From Flavobacterium endoglycinae (GTDB taxonomy: Bacteria > Bacteroidota > Bacteroidia > Flavobacteriales > Flavobacteriaceae): a DNA stretch of 64,000 nucleotides. The DNA is taken from the NCBI RefSeq assembly GCF_017352115.1, contig NZ_CP071448.1, positions 3,433,001 through 3,497,000 on the forward strand. The letters are read 5' to 3'. Made by a program: the position numbers and the translations under genes. A model generated the notes under the pieces. The model saw nothing but the letters and a program-made list of their open reading frames with translations. It did not search any database and was not told the origin of the DNA. This document shows positions 17,079 to 24,998 of the stretch, piece after piece (position 1 is the first letter of the stretch; each line of letters starts with the position of its first letter).

Positions 17079-17152
17079 TAGCGAGGACGGGAGTTGAACC
17101 CGTGACCTCAGGGTTATGAATCCTGCGCTCTAACCAACTGAGCTACCTCGCC
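17079..17152 (-). tRNA. tRNA-Met (anticodon CAT)
   Basis: The minus strand folds into a 74-nt cloverleaf. The acceptor is GGCGAGG/CCTCGCT with discriminator A. U8-A9 precede a D arm GCTCAGTTGGTTAGAGC. The anticodon loop is within AGGATTCATAACCCT, with anticodon CAT. The T arm is ACGGG-TTCAACT-CCCGT. The 3' CCA is not encoded. The absence of the initiator-type C1-A72 mismatch and of GGG/CCC anticodon-stem pairs favours elongator tRNA-Met. A tRNA-Ile2 whose C34 is modified to lysidine is the alternative. Confidence 0.93.
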
Positions 17153-17253
17153 TGGACTGCTATCATGAATTCCTGATTGCGGGTGCAAAGATAGAAATAA
17201 TATTAAAGCGCACAAGCATAAAATGAAGAAAAAAAAATATTTTTAAAAATGTG

Positions 17254-17282
17254 TTGTTTTTGGACATATATTCTTATATTTC
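17254..17282 (+). promoter_or_regulatory. putative promoter for START-like gene
   Basis: TTG at 17254-17256, an 18-nt spacer and TATATTTC at 17275-17282 (one mismatch to TAnnTTTG), 21 nt upstream of the ATG. Confidence 0.5.
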
Positions 17283-17303
17283 CAAAAAAATTAAAAGTAG
17301 CAC

Positions 17304-17696
17304 ATGGATTCAAAAATACGTTACGAAATAGAGTTTCCGATAAATTCTTCTCCGCAATTGTTGTATCAATATATATCAACTCCGTCAGGTTTACAAGAAT
17401 GGTTTGCTGACAATGTTAACTCAAGAGGTGAATTTTTCACTTTTATCTGGAATGATTCACAGGAAAAAGCACGTCTTGCTTCTAAAAAATCTGGAGAGAA
17501 AGTAAAATTTAAATGGGTAGACGAAAGCAGTAAGGATACTGAATACTTTTTTGAGCTTCATATTTTAGTTGATGAATTAACTAAAGATGTGTCATTAATG
17601 GTAGTTGATTTTGCGACAAAAGACGAAATAGGAGAGGCTAAACAATTGTGGGAGAATCAAATCTCAGACTTAAAACATCTTATTGGATCTGTTTAG
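17304..17696 (+). CDS. START-like domain protein (SRPBCC fold)
   Basis: A 130-residue stand-alone SRPBCC/AHSA1-type domain conserved in Bacteroidota. EFPINSSPQLLYQYISTPSG and LQEWFADNV are the characteristic first helix and strand, ending in KQLWENQISDLKHLIGS. The helix-grip fold binds hydrophobic ligands; the ligand here is unknown. It is 54 nt upstream of the class IV aminotransferase and is probably co-transcribed with it. Confidence 0.85.
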   Translation: MDSKIRYEIEFPINSSPQLLYQYISTPSGLQEWFADNVNSRGEFFTFIWNDSQEKARLASKKSGEKVKFKWVDESSKDTEYFFELHILVDELTKDVSLMVVDFATKDEIGEAKQLWENQISDLKHLIGSV

Positions 17697-17750
17697 TAAA
17701 AGTCTATTTTATACCTTATATTTGCCCTGAACAAAATTCAGGGTTTTTTT

Positions 17751-18587
17751 ATGATTAATTTTAACGGAAACACAGTACAAGAAGAAAATTTATTAACTCA
17801 AAATCGTGCCTTTTTATATGGTGATGGCGTTTTTGAAACCGTAAAAATAATCAACAACAAAATTTTGTTCCTCGAAGATCATTATTTCCGATTAATGGCT
17901 TCGATGCGTATCGTAAGAATGGAAATTCCAATGAACTTTACCATGGAATATTTTGAAGAACAGGTTTTAAATCTAGTTCAGGCAAAAGTTATAACGGCAT
18001 CTGCAAGAGCAAGAATAACTGTTTTTAGAAATGATGGAGGGTTGTATCTGCCAAAAACAAATGAAATCTCATATTTGATTCATGCGACACCTTTAGAAAA
18101 TACTTCTTACGTTCTAAATACTGATGAATACGAAGTAGATTTATATAAAGATTTCTATGTAGCAAAACAATTATTATCGTCAATTAAAACGACGAATAAA
18201 ATAATTAACGTTACTGGAAGTATTTTTGCTCGCGAAAACGGTTTGGCAAACTGTCTTTTGATAAACGATTCCAAAAATGTTATCGAAGGATTGCAAGGAA
18301 ACCTTTTTATGCTTTTAGGTAAAAAACTAATTACTCCACCTGTATCTGAAGGCTGCTTAAATGGGATTATGCGCAAACAGATTTTAGCCTTAGCCAAAAA
18401 AGTTGAAGGCATAGAAGTGCTGGAAGAAATAATTTCTCCTTTTGATCTTCAAAAAGCCGATGAATTATTTTTGACGAATGTAATCACGGGAATACAGCCG
18501 ATAACCAAATATCGAAAAAAAGAATTTACAAGTAATCTGGCTCATTTATTGGTGCAGAAGCTTAATGAATCCATATCTGAAAATTAA
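17751..18587 (+). CDS. aminotransferase class IV (BCAT/ADC-lyase-like PLP enzyme)
   Basis: A 278-residue fold-type IV PLP enzyme. It contains FLYGDGVFETVKI (family start), the Schiff-base Lys in LSSIKTTNKI, and the phosphate-binding CLNGIMRKQIL and ELFLTNVITGIQPI. Known functions are branched-chain or D-amino-acid transamination and 4-amino-4-deoxychorismate lyase (PabC). Sequence and length favour a PabC-like or general class IV role over IlvE. Its stop overlaps the convergent yqgE stop by 3 bp. Confidence 0.87.
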   Translation: MINFNGNTVQEENLLTQNRAFLYGDGVFETVKIINNKILFLEDHYFRLMASMRIVRMEIPMNFTMEYFEEQVLNLVQAKVITASARARITVFRNDGGLYLPKTNEISYLIHATPLENTSYVLNTDEYEVDLYKDFYVAKQLLSSIKTTNKIINVTGSIFARENGLANCLLINDSKNVIEGLQGNLFMLLGKKLITPPVSEGCLNGIMRKQILALAKKVEGIEVLEEIISPFDLQKADELFLTNVITGIQPITKYRKKEFTSNLAHLLVQKLNESISEN

Positions 18588-19144
18588 TTCAGATACGGAT
18601 TTTCTGGTGCATTTGACCAAATAAGGTAATCTCCGCCAAGTTCAATAATCTGCTCTTTCCAAAAATGAGTAGTCGATTTTCCGATAATTTTATTTTTGTA
18701 GCTGTTATCGGCAATGATCCAGGAATTGCCCTGCATTTCATTTTCGAGCTGATTTTCATCCCAACCGGTATAACCTAAGAAAAAACGAATATTGTTCTTA
18801 TTGATCGATCCGTTGTTAATTAAGTCTTTGGTTGATTCAAAATCACCTCCCCAATAAATTCCGTTAGAGATTTCCACACTATTTGGGATAAGCTCTGGAA
18901 TATTGTGAATGAAGTACAGGTTATCTTGTTCAACTGGTCCTCCGTTATATATTTTGAAGTTGGCATCAATTTCTGGAATCAAATCATGAATCGTGTATTT
19001 CAACGGTTTGTTAATGATAAATCCAATTGATCCTTCTTTGTTATGGTCTGCTAATAAAATTACCGATCTGTTAAAAGATAAATCTCCAATTATCGAAGGC
19101 TCGGCAATAAGCAGGTGTCCTTTTTTTAATTTTTCTGAAATCAT
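18584..19144 (-). CDS. YqgE/AlgH-family protein
   Basis: A 186-residue protein of the UPF0301 YqgE/AlgH family. The start KKGHLLIAEPSIIGDLSFNR and the middle GFIINKP and YNGGPVEQDNLYFIH are hallmark motifs; the later GYTGWDENQLENEM closes the domain. A start at 19228 is open in frame, but the ATG at 19144 gives the family length and first residue. The biochemical role of the family is unresolved. Confidence 0.92.
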   Translation of the reverse strand: MISEKLKKGHLLIAEPSIIGDLSFNRSVILLADHNKEGSIGFIINKPLKYTIHDLIPEIDANFKIYNGGPVEQDNLYFIHNIPELIPNSVEISNGIYWGGDFESTKDLINNGSINKNNIRFFLGYTGWDENQLENEMQGNSWIIADNSYKNKIIGKSTTHFWKEQIIELGGDYLIWSNAPENPYLN

Positions 19145-19216
19145 ACGGTTACAATTTTTATTAAATTTAATCATAAAATTTTTAAAATCGCAAAAAAAAT
19201 CGTTAAACCGCATAAA

Positions 19217-19240
19217 AAAACCCTCCATAAGGAGGGTTTT
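19217..19240 (-). terminator. intrinsic terminator after HU gene
   Basis: A 10-bp stem, AAAACCCTCC / GGAGGGTTTT, with loop ATAA, 35 nt past the HU stop on the minus strand. Confidence 0.85.
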
Positions 19241-19274
19241 AATTATATTATCTTAGTTTAGAGAACTTTCCTAC

Positions 19275-19547
19275 TTAGTTCACTGCACTTTCTAATTCAG
19301 CTCCAGCTTTGAATTTTACCACATTTTTAGCAGCAATTTTGATAGTTTTTCCTGTTTGAGGATTTCTACCGTCTCTAGCAGCTCTCGCAGATACTGACCA
19401 AGATCCGAAACCTACTAATGAAATTCTTCCACCTTTTTTCAAAGTAGTTCCTACATTTCCTAAAAATGACTCTAAAGCTAATTTTGCCGCAGCTTTTGTG
19501 ATTCCTGCATCAGCAGCGATAGCATCGATTAATTCTGATTTGTTCAT
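19275..19547 (-). CDS. HU-family DNA-binding protein
   Basis: A 90-residue histone-like protein. MNKSELIDAIAADAGITK starts it, GFGSWSVSARAARDGRNPQT is the beta-arm region with the conserved NPQTG turn, and KFKAGAELESAVN closes it. It bends and compacts DNA as a dimer. It is single-gene transcribed, with its own consensus promoter and terminator. Confidence 0.96.
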   Translation of the reverse strand: MNKSELIDAIAADAGITKAAAKLALESFLGNVGTTLKKGGRISLVGFGSWSVSARAARDGRNPQTGKTIKIAAKNVVKFKAGAELESAVN

Positions 19548-19591
19548 AATAATTAGTTATTAATTGTTGGTTAAAAAAAATTGTTAATACA

Positions 19592-19621
19592 CAAATTTAG
19601 TAGGAAATCCGTTGCGTGCAA
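19592..19621 (-). promoter_or_regulatory. consensus Bacteroidota promoter for HU gene
   Basis: On the minus strand TTG (19619-19621), a 19-nt spacer and TAAATTTG (19592-19599) match the -33/-7 consensus fully. The start codon is 45 nt downstream. Confidence 0.75.
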
Positions 19622-19727
19622 GTGTTTTCTTTAATTTTAGCAATAATTGTTGATAACTTGCTTTTTTTGTTCATAAAGCATGTTGTTTATCGACCAAAAA
19701 CAGGTACAAACCCCTGTTTTACTGAGC

Positions 19728-20675
19728 TTAATACAACTTTGCGTCATCAGAAAAAGTAATGCCATTTAATAATTCTGACACCTGCATTCTCTTCTTTCCT
19801 GGTAATTGTAGGCTTAATAACTCGATAAACCCATCTTTTATTGCAATCTTAATCTCTTTTTTACTACTTATTAATTTTCCAATTTCGTAAGAATGCTGGC
19901 CAGATACCAGATTGGCTTCGTATATTTTAATATTTAGTTCTTCATTTTTATCCTTTAAAAAACACCATGCGGCAGGATACGGACTTAAACCGCGGATTAA
20001 ATTATTGATTTCGTTGCCAGATTTTGTCCAATTAATTTTGCAGTTTTCCTTGTTTAATTTGTAAGCTGTTTTAATGTCATCATGATCTTCTTGAATCGTA
20101 GTTTTGACATTTCCGTTTTCAATTACTTTTAAAGTGTCGATTACAGTCGTGCTTCCCAAATTCATTAATCGGTCGTGCAGTTGTCCTGCATTTTCCTGCG
20201 GTTCAATCGCAATTTCCGAATTTAAAATCATCGCACCCGTATCGATTTTATCGTCGATAAAGAAAGTTGTAACTCCAGTTTTGGTCTCGCCGTTGATAAT
20301 TGCCCAGTTAATTGGTGCTGCACCACGATAATCAGGAAGAAGTGAAGCGTGAAGGTTGAAAGTTCCCAGACTTGGCATTTCCCAAACTACTTTAGGGAGC
20401 ATTCTAAAAGCAACTACAATTTGCAGGTTAGCATTCAGGGCTTTTAATTCGGCTAAAAAACTCTCATCTTTTAAATTGGTCGGCTGTAATAAAGGAAGAT
20501 TATTTGCCAGAGCGTATTCCTTTACGGCAGAATATTTTATTTTTTGTCCGCGTCCTGCAGGTTTATCTGCAGCAGTAATAACGCCCACAACTTCATAATT
20601 GTTTTTCAGAATGGTATCCAGAATGCCAACAGCAAACTCTGGAGTTCCCATGAATATAATTCGTAATTTTTCCAT
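19728..20675 (-). CDS. fmt: methionyl-tRNA formyltransferase
   Basis: A 315-residue enzyme that formylates Met-tRNA for initiation. The N-terminal formyltransferase domain has IIFMGTPEFAVGILD, then LHASLLPDYRGAAPINWAII with the conserved Asn/His/Asp set (FNLHASLLP, TFFIDDKIDTGAMI). The C-terminal OB-like domain has IRGLSPYPAAWCFL and PGKKRMQVSELLNG. Its ATG overlaps the recQ stop by one base (TAATG), which indicates translational coupling with recQ. Confidence 0.96.
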   Translation of the reverse strand: MEKLRIIFMGTPEFAVGILDTILKNNYEVVGVITAADKPAGRGQKIKYSAVKEYALANNLPLLQPTNLKDESFLAELKALNANLQIVVAFRMLPKVVWEMPSLGTFNLHASLLPDYRGAAPINWAIINGETKTGVTTFFIDDKIDTGAMILNSEIAIEPQENAGQLHDRLMNLGSTTVIDTLKVIENGNVKTTIQEDHDDIKTAYKLNKENCKINWTKSGNEINNLIRGLSPYPAAWCFLKDKNEELNIKIYEANLVSGQHSYEIGKLISSKKEIKIAIKDGFIELLSLQLPGKKRMQVSELLNGITFSDDAKLY

Positions 20676-22570
20676 TAGGTTTTTAAAGTGTATTTATTAT
20701 TGGATAAAATAACCACATGATTGTTTTCTAATAATTCCTGAAGAACCGAAAGAACATCTTTAGTATCTAATTTTATCTGATTTTGAATTTCGCGCGAAGT
20801 TAAGGCAGTTGCTTTTAATAAATGGAGGATTTTATCAGCAATCGAATCGGCTTCGGTGATTTTTCCTTTCTGGGTAATGCAGTAGGAGCAGACGCCGCAG
20901 TTCGAATCGGCTTTTTCTCCAAAATAATCTAAAACCAATCTGTTTTTACAGGTCTTGTCTTCTTTTATATAATAAAGAACAGACGAAAGCTGATCTCTTT
21001 TCAGTTTGTTCTGTTTTTCAAGATATTTAGAAACTCGGTTTATGGTCAAGTCATCTTCACGGACTTCATTAAATAAAATAGTCGCGTCATTGTTCTTAGA
21101 TTTGTATTCGATGATGTCTTTTTCTTTGAGTTTTTCTAGGACTGCTGTGACCTGAGCTTCTGTGTGATTTGATTTTTTTGCGATCAAAGGCAGATTAATA
21201 GCCGTTTTCATTTCATGAATTCCTGGATATGTTCTTAAAATCGCCAGAATAATTTCTTCATCATTAGAATTCAAACTCATATATCGAATGACTTCTTTTG
21301 ATTCGATTAAAAACTGCATCGTTACTTTTTCAGAAAATTCCTGAGACATTGTAATGATTCCCTGCTGGTTCAGAAACTGAAGTGCATTATACGTTTTTAA
21401 AGTCGGAAAATCATATTTATTACAAAAATGATTCATTTTAAACGAGTACGATTCGTCTATGCCTTCGCCATAGGCAATCTGAAAATAATTGCAAAGTTTG
21501 ACGTACATAGTTTTCAGAAATTTTTTATCAGGAAGAACACTTAAAAATTGCTGTTCGGTTTGATTGGCGTCTGAATTATTAAAAAGCAAAATTGAAAAAG
21601 ATTTTTCTCCATTTCGCCCCGCACGTCCAGATTCCTGATAATAATTTTCTAAGTTTTCAGGTAATTGAGTATGAATAACCGTTTTGACATTGTCTTTGTC
21701 AATTCCCATTCCAAATGCATTCGTAGCCACAATAACTTGTGCCTGTTCCGACATCCACAACTGCATGTTTTTGTCTTTTTCCTGAGCCGAAAGTCCGCCG
21801 TGATAGTACGTTGCTCTAAAACCCAGCGACTGTAATTGGGTTGACATATTAAGGCAGGATTTTCTATTGCGGACATATATGATAGAAGGCTGTGGGTTTT
21901 TCTTCAAAATCTGCTCAACACGGTATAATTTATCTTCGACTTCGAAAACCATGTAAGCAATATTCTTTCTTTCAAAAGACTGCTGAAAAAGTTTGGTGTC
22001 TTTTAGTCCGAGTTCTGTTTTAATGTCTTCAACGACTCTTGGAGTTGCTGTCGCAGTTAAAGCTAAAAATGGAATTTTAGGGAAGTATTTTTTTAATTCT
22101 GAAATTTTTAAATAAGCCGGTCTGAAATCGTGTCCCCATTGCGAAACGCAGTGCGCCTCATCAATAGCAATTAAATTGATAGGAAGATTTTTGATTCGTT
22201 CTAAAATCCAATCCGATTGCAGGCGTTCAGGTGAAAGGTAGAGGAATTTGTAATTCCCGAATTGGCAGTTGTCGAGAAGATTAATAATTTCTTCGGTATG
22301 AATTCCTCCAGTAAGAGCGATAGCTTTAATGTCTCTTTTTTGCAGATTTGCTACCTGATCTTTCATCAGCGCAATTAAAGGTGAGATTACAAGGCAGATT
22401 CCTTCACGCATCATGGCTGGAACCTGAAAACAAATTGATTTTCCTCCGCCGGTTGGAAGTAGCGCAAAAGTGTCCTGACCTTCTAAAACCGAATCAATAA
22501 TTTCCTTTTGCAATGGTCGGAAACTTTCGTGTTTCCAGTATTTTAAAAGAATCTCTTGTGCATCCTGCAT
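20675..22570 (-). CDS. recQ: RecQ-family ATP-dependent DNA helicase
   Basis: A 631-residue superfamily 2 helicase. Motifs: 0 (FRPLQKEIIDSVL), I (LLPTGGGKSICFQ), II (IDEAHCVSQWGHDFRP, with the aromatic-rich loop), III (ALTATATP), V/VI (ATNAFGMGIDKDN, QESGRAGRNG). The RecQ-Ct zinc module uses CKNRLVLDYFG, NCGVCSYC. The C-terminus (TALTSREIQNQIKLDTKDVL) looks like a winged-helix fold, and no HRDC domain is seen, unlike E. coli RecQ. ATG 22570 is chosen over a TTG two codons earlier. It probably forms an operon with fmt. Confidence 0.93.
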   Translation of the reverse strand: MQDAQEILLKYWKHESFRPLQKEIIDSVLEGQDTFALLPTGGGKSICFQVPAMMREGICLVISPLIALMKDQVANLQKRDIKAIALTGGIHTEEIINLLDNCQFGNYKFLYLSPERLQSDWILERIKNLPINLIAIDEAHCVSQWGHDFRPAYLKISELKKYFPKIPFLALTATATPRVVEDIKTELGLKDTKLFQQSFERKNIAYMVFEVEDKLYRVEQILKKNPQPSIIYVRNRKSCLNMSTQLQSLGFRATYYHGGLSAQEKDKNMQLWMSEQAQVIVATNAFGMGIDKDNVKTVIHTQLPENLENYYQESGRAGRNGEKSFSILLFNNSDANQTEQQFLSVLPDKKFLKTMYVKLCNYFQIAYGEGIDESYSFKMNHFCNKYDFPTLKTYNALQFLNQQGIITMSQEFSEKVTMQFLIESKEVIRYMSLNSNDEEIILAILRTYPGIHEMKTAINLPLIAKKSNHTEAQVTAVLEKLKEKDIIEYKSKNNDATILFNEVREDDLTINRVSKYLEKQNKLKRDQLSSVLYYIKEDKTCKNRLVLDYFGEKADSNCGVCSYCITQKGKITEADSIADKILHLLKATALTSREIQNQIKLDTKDVLSVLQELLENNHVVILSNNKYTLKT

Positions 22571-22635
22571 GGCCAATGTATTAAAGTTAAAAATTTAGAA
22601 ATCAGTTTCTAGTTTTGCAACTTTAAACCCGGCTG

Positions 22636-23169
22636 CTAAATTTTGTCTAAGATATAAAGAATTCTGTTTTCAACCGTATCTTTCGGGACTTCAATTAAAT
22701 CGTAACCGTATTTTTTATAAGTTTCGATTAGATATTTCTGAATTTCCAATGCCTGTTCGAAATTTTCATAACGCTCTTTGTCACTTTGATAAATTTCTTC
22801 CCAAGGCGGTAAAATAAAAGTTTTAGAATATTTGTAATCCTCACAAGCTTTTGTGAAATGCTCTGGATATTCATCGCCAATATAATCCATATAAGCGACA
22901 ACATCTGGGATTCCTCGATCAATAAATACGACATTGTCAGTTTCTTCTTTGGCATTTTTAAACTGCTCAACACGACCTTCAAGCAGCATTTCGCTAAATA
23001 ATAAAGGCTGTTCCAAGAATAATTGTTCGATACCTCTTTTTTGAGCTTCGAGTGTAACTTCTCTAGAAATTTCTGGGTAGCAGCAATAACCTCGAGCTAC
23101 TAATTCGTTTATAAGTGTAGATTTTCCTGTACCAGGCCCGCCAAGGAGTACTATGATTTGTTTTTGCAC
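22636..23169 (-). CDS. P-loop AAA/NadR-like ATPase
   Basis: A 177-residue ATP-binding protein of the AAA_28/NTPase_P4-like group. The Walker A GGPGTGKST is at residues 10-18, YPEISREVTLEAQKRG resembles an acceptor-binding region, and VVFIDRGIPDVVAYMDY is the Walker B/DRG segment typical of predicted nucleotide kinases. It starts at GTG (23169): the TTG at 23190 lies inside the -7 box, and the domain begins directly at VQKQIIVLLGG. The substrate is unknown. Confidence 0.83.
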   Translation of the reverse strand: MQKQIIVLLGGPGTGKSTLINELVARGYCCYPEISREVTLEAQKRGIEQLFLEQPLLFSEMLLEGRVEQFKNAKEETDNVVFIDRGIPDVVAYMDYIGDEYPEHFTKACEDYKYSKTFILPPWEEIYQSDKERYENFEQALEIQKYLIETYKKYGYDLIEVPKDTVENRILYILDKI

Positions 23170-23187
23170 TATTCTAAAAATAAAGCG

Positions 23188-23195
23188 CAAATTTA
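23188..23195 (-). promoter_or_regulatory. -7 promoter box for AAA ATPase gene
   Basis: The minus strand reads TAAATTTG, exact consensus, 18 nt upstream of the GTG at 23169. Its position decides the start against the upstream TTG. Confidence 0.5.
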
Positions 23196-23278
23196 CCTAA
23201 ACTTATTTATAATTAAAAAGAATATTTATAAGAAACGAAAGATTTGATATTTTAGTTGGAAGTGCTATCTTCTTTTAA

Positions 23279-23521
23279 GTCCCTTTAGGGACGACATATT
23301 TATAGAAAATATATGTATAAAGCAAAAAAAGCTCCAGCGGAGCGACATATAAATTAACCAAAATATGTCGCTCCGCTGGAGCTTTTTAATGCTGTGAAAT
23401 TAAATTTGCTACCAATATTCAATCTCTACGAGATATGATTGTAGTTCATTCAGAAGCAACTCGTTTACGAGTTGAATATTGGTAAAAAAATGACGCTACT
23501 AAAATATTGTTCCGTAGGAAC
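23279..23521. repeat. REP-like palindrome cluster in a 375-bp gene-free gap
   Basis: The gap 23170-23544 contains no gene. It holds four kinds of palindrome: GTCCCTTTAGGGAC (23279-23292); a perfect 25-bp inverted repeat (23326-23350 / 23363-23387) with inner GCTCC-AGC-GGAGC; a 13-bp inverted repeat TACCAATATTCAA (23410-23422) / TTGAATATTGGTA (23472-23484) enclosing TCTC-TAC-GAGA and AACTCG-TTTA-CGAGTT; and GTTCC-GTA-GGAAC (23509-23521). Several share a TACG/CGTA core. The organisation resembles REP/BIME elements moved by RAYT-type Y1 transposases, but no transposase is in the window. Confidence 0.75.
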
Positions 23522-23544
23522 TATAGCATGATGATTCTAAATAT

Positions 23545-24462
23545 TTATTCACAAAACAAATACTTTCCAGAATCCTTCCCTTTTTTATTAGAAGGAAAAA
23601 TTAAATGCGATTGAAACTTTTTACCGTTTAAAACATCATTTACAAAATCCAGAACATATTGCTGTCCGTGATGGAAAAGATAGCCAGAGAATTCATGGCC
23701 ACCTCCGCAGAAAGTAATCAGTTCGACATCTTTATGTAAATCATTCATTTGATTGTAAACGGCATACGAACCGAAAAGAATCAGCCAGCCCGAAGCATTT
23801 GTAGGGCACGAACGATGCGAGCCTGCGCTGTATGGAACAGTGTCATCATTATTTCCGTGCGCCAACAACATCGGAATTGCTTTTTCTTTTGTGATTAAAT
23901 TAATGTCCTGAATCGCTCCTGAACCTCCAATAAGACCTTTGTATCTGAAATTTTCGGGGATATTGCTTTTGTATAAATTCATTAATTTATAATCCCAGAA
24001 AGAAGCATGAAAGCCAATTTCGGCGCCAGCGCTGATTCCCGAAATGAATATTTTTGAAGTATCAAGATTGTATTTGTCAGCGTTCTCAATTAGATATCCG
24101 GTTGCCTGCCACATATCGCTTACGCCAATTTGAATTGCTTTTATTTTTTCGGTTAAAATTCCTTTACAGCCAAAATCTTTTCCTTTCATGTATAAACTGT
24201 ATGAAATACTGGCAACGGCATATCCGTTTCTGGCCATGAACAAACCAAACTCTTTTTCGCTTGTGCGTTCTCCACCCGAAAATCCGCCGCCAAAAGCAAA
24301 CATGATCAACGGAATTTTTTCACCAGCCTTTTTCTTCGGCAGATATAAATCTAAATCTAGCTTTAAAGTGTCGTTTTGGAAGTAAGTTAGGGTTTTGACT
24401 TCTTGCGCTTTTGCGGAATTTAATGAAATAATAACGAGAAGTAAAAAAAAGATTTTTTTCAT
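23545..24462 (-). CDS. secreted alpha/beta-hydrolase (esterase/lipase-like)
   Basis: A 305-residue alpha/beta-hydrolase with a Sec signal peptide (MKKIFFLLLVIISLNSAKA, cleavage before QEV). It shows the oxyanion-hole region FAFGGGFSGG, the nucleophile Ser in GISAGAE, the Asp in HGNNDDTVP and the His in GGGHEF, a complete catalytic triad of the esterase/feruloyl-esterase-like group. It is predicted periplasmic or secreted. It is isolated between two repeat-rich gaps, and the substrate is unknown. Confidence 0.87.
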   Translation of the reverse strand: MKKIFFLLLVIISLNSAKAQEVKTLTYFQNDTLKLDLDLYLPKKKAGEKIPLIMFAFGGGFSGGERTSEKEFGLFMARNGYAVASISYSLYMKGKDFGCKGILTEKIKAIQIGVSDMWQATGYLIENADKYNLDTSKIFISGISAGAEIGFHASFWDYKLMNLYKSNIPENFRYKGLIGGSGAIQDINLITKEKAIPMLLAHGNNDDTVPYSAGSHRSCPTNASGWLILFGSYAVYNQMNDLHKDVELITFCGGGHEFSGYLFHHGQQYVLDFVNDVLNGKKFQSHLIFPSNKKGKDSGKYLFCE

Positions 24463-24493
24463 TGTAATGAGGTTTTGATCGCGTCAAGGTTTT

Positions 24494-24603
24494 CAGCTAT
24501 GAATTCACGAATTTTATTTTTTTGATTCGCCAAGTTAACTAAAATTCGTGAAATTGAAATTTTAGTCCAAAAAAATAGATGAAAATTCGTGAATTTGTGG
24601 CTG
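24494..24603. repeat. CACGAATTCACGAAT-family inverted repeat, copy 1
   Basis: GAATTCACGAATTTT near 24501 and AAAATTCGTGAATTTGTGG ending at 24600 face each other, outermost CAGC/GCTG, with a third half-site AAAATTCGTGAAAT at 24541. It belongs to the same family as 27121-27181 and 51464-51546. The adjacent stretch 24628-24667 is a run of AAATCTAAA-type units. Confidence 0.7.
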
Positions 24604-24670
24604 AAAAAAGACTCGTTTTTTAGAGTCAAAAAATCTAAAATCTAAAATCATAAATCTGAAATCAAAACCG

Positions 24671-24678
24671 TATATTTG
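24671..24678 (+). promoter_or_regulatory. -7 promoter box for DUF493 gene
   Basis: TATATTTG, exact consensus, 19 nt upstream of the ATG at 24698. No TTG lies at the -33 position. Confidence 0.5.
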
Positions 24679-24697
24679 CGTTTATTTTTAATTACGA

Positions 24698-24994
24698 ATG
24701 GAGAACGATAACGAAAAAAATACAGCCGAATTTTACGAAAGATTAAAATTAGAGCTTGATAACGCAAACACCTGGCCAGCAGAATATTTGTATAAATTCA
24801 TTGTGCCATCTGTTGCCGACAATGTAGAGAGAGTGGAAAAAGCTTTTGACAGAATGGGAGCGGTGATTAAAACAACAAAATCAAAAACCGGTAAATTTAC
24901 AAGCGTTTCTGTAGATGTTACAATGCACAGCTCAGACGATGTGATTAGCAAATACAAAGAAGTTTCTACTATTGAAGGTATAGTTTCATTATAA
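24698..24994 (+). CDS. DUF493 family protein (YbeD-like)
   Basis: A 98-residue protein. The C-terminal 80 residues match the DUF493/YbeD ACT-like fold: WPAEYLYKFIVPSVADNV, SKTGKFTSVSVDVTMHS and YKEVSTIEGIVSL. The family is widespread with no settled function; YbeD is proposed to regulate lipoate or serine metabolism. It is 4 nt upstream of the DUF4290 gene, so they form an operon. Confidence 0.9.
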   Translation: MENDNEKNTAEFYERLKLELDNANTWPAEYLYKFIVPSVADNVERVEKAFDRMGAVIKTTKSKTGKFTSVSVDVTMHSSDDVISKYKEVSTIEGIVSL

Positions 24995-24998
24995 ACCT

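Noticed and set aside
17304..18587. START-like and aminotransferase genes as a small biosynthetic cluster
   Set aside because: Both are conserved housekeeping-type genes in flavobacteria, with no synthase, carrier or export genes alongside.
23279..23521. Palindromes as an insertion sequence
   Set aside because: There is no reading frame for a transposase in the gap and no target-site duplication can be shown.
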